Assembly (NCBI GenBank): GCA_965232455.1 | Contig: OZ246981.1 | Span: 3,782,001 to 3,846,000 of the forward strand | Reading direction: 5' to 3' | Length of the DNA stretch: 64,000 bases | Source of the DNA: JBFGFX01 sp965232455 | Lineage (GTDB): Bacteria; Pseudomonadota; Gammaproteobacteria; Steroidobacterales; Woeseiaceae | Shown here: one piece after another, positions 61,172 through 64,000 of the stretch | How positions within the stretch are numbered: position 1 is the first letter of the stretch | Layout of the letters: every line of letters starts with the position of its first letter | Position numbers and translations under genes: made by a program | The notes under the pieces: model-generated | Database searches by the model: none | What the model saw: only the letters and a program-made list of their open reading frames with translations | Told to the model about the DNA's origin: nothing

Positions 61172-61930
61172 TTATTTGTCGACCACGAACGACACCACGG
61201 CATTGCCGCCGGTCACCTGGGCGGTCAGTTCGGTGCCATTGTCGGCCAAAAATCCGAGACCGGCATAATCGCCGGCCCGTTCGTCACAGTCGCTAACCGC
61301 AATCGTCAGACGATAGGCGTTCCACTCCGCATCGATGATTTCGGCGCTGCCGGCATAGTTGCAACCGTCGGAATCGCTGCCCTCGATATCGCCGTTGCCC
61401 TGGACGACAACCGATCGCGAAAACCCCGTGCCGTCCTGTGCGGAGTAGTTTCCCGCCAGCCGGGTCAGCGAACTGTCTTCTGCATAAATCGCATCGTAGG
61501 TCAGCCTGAACTCGCTCTTGATGTCGCTGTCGGCCGACGCCTCCCAATCGCCGTCCAGCGTCGTTGCTTCTTCGGCGGACCCCTCGAACTCGCCGTTGAG
61601 CGACTCGCGGTCTTCGCTGAACGTCGATCCTTCGGCCGGAAAAAAGCGAAGACTCCCGCTTGCGCTGCGGCGCCCGCCTTCGACTCTGCCGCTGGCCTGG
61701 ATTCCACTCGTGGAAATGAGCCGAAAGTCGCCGTTCTCTGATATGACCGCCACGACGGGCTGAGACCCGGTGATTTCCGTGTGCGTCAAGGTACCGCGCC
61801 AGATGCCGCCGAGCTTCTCGATTCGATTGCGGTCCTGTTCGCGCAGGCACTGAAGCAGTCCATCGCTCTCACAATCGTCGCAGCTCGCCAAGAACGCCGC
61901 CGCGACCAACAACAAGGTGATTACACGCAT
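61172..61930 (-). CDS. Lipoprotein of unknown function
   Basis: A 252-aa protein with a lipoprotein signal (AFLASC, Cys17) and no family I recognise. The mature part has repeated beta-strand segments that resemble lipocalin-like or repeat barrels (GIWRGTLTHTEI, FRLTYDAIYAEDSSLTRLAGNYS, TLDGDWEASA). Near the C-terminus Cys pairs occur (DGCNYAGS; SDCDERAGDYAG). Lone gene, divergent from the TonB-dependent receptor. Confidence 0.75.
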   Translation of the reverse strand: MRVITLLLVAAAFLASCDDCESDGLLQCLREQDRNRIEKLGGIWRGTLTHTEITGSQPVVAVISENGDFRLISTSGIQASGRVEGGRRSASGSLRFFPAEGSTFSEDRESLNGEFEGSAEEATTLDGDWEASADSDIKSEFRLTYDAIYAEDSSLTRLAGNYSAQDGTGFSRSVVVQGNGDIEGSDSDGCNYAGSAEIIDAEWNAYRLTIAVSDCDERAGDYAGLGFLADNGTELTAQVTGGNAVVSFVVDK

Positions 61931-62290
61931 AACGATTCCTTTCGTTCAGGTCCGGATAATCGGGGATTCGTTTGAAGAGAAACCACTACTGCCGCGGATC
62001 CGCGACGGCAAGGTTTGCCGCTCTCGATCACATCGCCCGGTTTCATAAACGTTCCACGGGCCTCTGCAGGGTTAAACGCACACGCGGTACGGCAAAGCAC
62101 GAACGTTTTTTGTGGAGCCGCCGATGATCCGGTTACGGTCCGGCATTAATCCGAGGAACACAAAAGTGAAACAGAGCCGCCGCGCAACCGTAATGGATCT
62201 TTCAAGATTTTTGTCTCAAACAGTCACATTTCTCCACGACGATCACGCATGCCGATTTGCGGTGATTGAGACAACAAATTGAAGGGCGAA
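61931..62290. other. Upstream region of the TonB-dependent receptor
   Basis: 360 bases, more AT-rich towards the receptor start. I looked for cobalamin and TPP riboswitch cores and found no convincing match. No open frame with coding character. Promoters for the lipoprotein and receptor are expected here. Confidence 0.5.
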
Positions 62291-64000
62291 ATGAACAGAT
62301 TCACTGAACAGAAGGTATTGAGCGCGGCCGTTTTGGTTTTTGGAGCCGCAATCGGCACGCCGCTGCACGCACAACAGGACGGCGACGTCGAGGAGGTGAC
62401 CGTTTACGGGCAGGCGCTCTCCATCGAGCGTGCGCTGGACATGAAACGTCAGTCCGATCGGATTCTGGACGCGGTCGCGCAGGACGACATCGGCCGCCTG
62501 CCCGATCTGAACACGGCCCAGGCCGTGCTTCGAGTTCCGGGCGTGGCGGTGCAAAACGATCAGGGCGAGGCGCGCTTCCCGATCCTGCGCGGACTGAACG
62601 CCACCTACAACCGGACGACGATCGACGGCGCTATCGTGGCCTCGCCGGAACGCGGCGGCATCGCCCGCGCCGTTCCGCTCGACCTGATCCCGGCGTTTCT
62701 GCTGTCCGGCATCGAAGTGCAGAAGTCCATTACACCGGATCTCGATCACAACGCGATCGGCGGGACGATCAACCTCGTCACGCGCTCGGCGTTAGCCAGT
62801 GAAGACCCGTTCATGTTCGGCGGCGTTTTTCTCGGCAACCACGAGCAGAGTGCGGACGGCACCACGCTGGACGGCGACGAGGACGAGCTGCCCTGGCGCG
62901 CCAATTTCGCGGCTGGCCGCAGTTTCGGCAGCAACGGACAGTTCGGCGCGGTTTTTGGTCTCGACTATTCGATCCGGAATTTCGAGATCCCGCAGGTGGA
63001 GGTCGACGACGCCGACTACACGGAGTTCGACGCGGACGGCAACAACGTCGGTCTGGGCGGCGGCAACGGTATCGTCGTGCCGACGAACCAGCGAATCTTC
63101 TTCTACAACAATGTGCGCGAACGCATCGGCGCGGCGGGGCGCGTGGAGTGGCAGGCCAGCGACACGCTCTATCTCGACCTCGCCGGTTATTACAATGAAT
63201 ACAACGACGACGAACGACGGGACGAAGAGCGTTACGAGCTCGGCACCAGCGGCAGCGTGGCGCAGCCGGCCGTCATCAGAAACCAAACGGCGACCAGCGG
63301 CATCACCGACTCGGGTTTCAATATCGTCGGCATCGGCCGATTCGTGCTCGACAGGGACATCACCAGCATCCGGGCGGGCGCGGACTGGGACGTTGCGCCA
63401 GGATGGCTCGTCGAGGCCGGTGCGGCGCTAACGACGGCGGAGCTGTCCAACCCCGAAGTAACCGACGCCTTCCAGACCGATACGACGTTCGGCGCGCGTT
63501 ACGACACCTCGCAGTTTTTCAACACCGTCGATCCGCTGGATCCCGAGGCGTTCTTCGATCCGGCGAACTACGGGCACGTCAATCGCGGTGTCCTCGACCG
63601 TTTCACCGACGAGGAAACGACGGAGATACGTCTGGACGTCACCTGGAGCAATACGCCGTTCGACGACCTCGAGCTGAAAGGCGGTTTCCTGCGCCGCGAC
63701 CTCGACAAGGACGAGGGGTTCAATTTCCGCCGTTTCGTTGCCGACGCGGGTGTGGGTTACACACTTGCCGACGTCGCCGATTCTTCATTGGCGGACGTCA
63801 CCTGGCAGGGCGGCTATCGGTTGGAGAATCGCATCGACCTCGACGCATCCGACGACTTTTTCGCGGCGAATACGTTTGACGAAGTCCTCAACATCGACCG
63901 CGGCTCGTCGGCGGAGGAAAGCGTCACGGCCGGCTATCTAATGGCGCGTTTCGATACCGAGCGCTGGGGCATCGTCGGCGGGCTGCGTATCGAAAACACC
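62291..64000 (+). CDS. TonB-dependent receptor, 3' partial
   Basis: Outer-membrane receptor for active uptake, energised by TonB. 570 codons are in the window and the frame is open to its right edge. A signal peptide (SAAVLVFGAAIGTPLHAQ) is followed by a TonB-box-like EEVTVYG and the plug domain (DDIGRLPDLNTAQAVLRVPG, then IGGTINLVT). The rest is the start of the barrel with alternating strands. Plug sequence style (DxIGRLPDxN) is that of large carbohydrate/oligomer receptors common in marine Proteobacteria; the substrate is unknown. Confidence 0.93.
   Translation, partial: MNRFTEQKVLSAAVLVFGAAIGTPLHAQQDGDVEEVTVYGQALSIERALDMKRQSDRILDAVAQDDIGRLPDLNTAQAVLRVPGVAVQNDQGEARFPILRGLNATYNRTTIDGAIVASPERGGIARAVPLDLIPAFLLSGIEVQKSITPDLDHNAIGGTINLVTRSALASEDPFMFGGVFLGNHEQSADGTTLDGDEDELPWRANFAAGRSFGSNGQFGAVFGLDYSIRNFEIPQVEVDDADYTEFDADGNNVGLGGGNGIVVPTNQRIFFYNNVRERIGAAGRVEWQASDTLYLDLAGYYNEYNDDERRDEERYELGTSGSVAQPAVIRNQTATSGITDSGFNIVGIGRFVLDRDITSIRAGADWDVAPGWLVEAGAALTTAELSNPEVTDAFQTDTTFGARYDTSQFFNTVDPLDPEAFFDPANYGHVNRGVLDRFTDEETTEIRLDVTWSNTPFDDLELKGGFLRRDLDKDEGFNFRRFVADAGVGYTLADVADSSLADVTWQGGYRLENRIDLDASDDFFAANTFDEVLNIDRGSSAEESVTAGYLMARFDTERWGIVGGLRIENT

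Noticed and set aside
61931..62290. Possible cobalamin riboswitch before the TonB-dependent receptor
   Set aside because: I looked for the B12 box and the conserved core and found only weak, scattered similarity.
1..64000. CRISPR arrays, insertion sequences, phage genes, rRNA or tRNA genes
   Set aside because: No regularly spaced repeats, transposase-like proteins or conserved RNA cores were recognised by eye; a dedicated tRNA scan could still find one.

Overview
The window is 64 kb of GC-rich, gene-dense bacterial chromosome. Signal peptides, lipoboxes, outer-membrane barrels, a TonB-dependent receptor, Na+-NQR, NhaA/NhaR and a NaChBac-type sodium channel point to a marine, Gram-negative gammaproteobacterium. 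A Woeseiaceae/Chromatiales-like lineage is my best guess, an inference from gene content only. I see no insertion sequences, phage genes, CRISPR arrays, rRNA or tRNA genes.

1-24.6 kb is a respiratory region. It opens with the end of a UbiA/MenA-type prenyltransferase. Next come a tightly overlapping nqrABCDEF-apbE-nqrM set and a CBS-domain gene. A minus-strand run follows: a diheme cytochrome c, an NTF2-like protein, a HemN/HemW-like radical SAM protein, a NapC/CymA-type tetraheme quinol dehydrogenase, and frdCAB, which encodes a fumarate reductase with a diheme cytochrome b. Divergent from this run is a complete porin-cytochrome conduit: an OmcA/MtrC-like decaheme lipoprotein with a collagen-like tether, an MtrA/DmsE-like decaheme protein and an MtrB/PioB barrel. 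A dicarboxylate/cation symporter follows. Read together, this is quinone synthesis, sodium-pumping NADH oxidation, and two alternative quinol outlets (fumarate, or extracellular electron acceptors/donors). Rhomboid, MscS and NUDIX genes close the region.

24.6-34.4 kb carries a DUF3179 lipoprotein, a YCII protein, a PucR-type regulator, a Tat-exported class V PLP enzyme, and a three-gene signalling set (membrane histidine kinase, two-receiver response regulator, TonB-domain protein).

34.4-45.1 kb carries a PNPOx/ferredoxin-reductase fusion, a VOC protein with a divergent LysR regulator, an exported SDR lacking the catalytic tyrosine, a voltage-gated sodium channel, nhaA-nhaR, another SDR, an exported beta-carbonic anhydrase, and a 2-phosphoglycerate-kinase-like ATP-cone protein overlapping a HAD gene.

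45.1-64 kb is mixed accessory content: a GGDEF protein, a lytic transglycosylase, an ArsR/SRPBCC set with a perfect 24-bp palindrome, metallo-beta-lactamase-fold proteins, LysR and MOSC genes, an HPF-like protein, a tandem universal stress protein with a second NhaR-like regulator, a GMC dehydrogenase with its Tat-type small subunit, a second (exported) VOC protein, several hypotheticals, and the start of a TonB-dependent receptor cut by the window end.

Strongest leads: the frd-napC / mtrCAB divergent super-locus, the kinase-regulator-TonB set, the exported relatives of normally cytosolic enzymes, the orphan NhaR paralogue, and the 2PGK-like/HAD pair.
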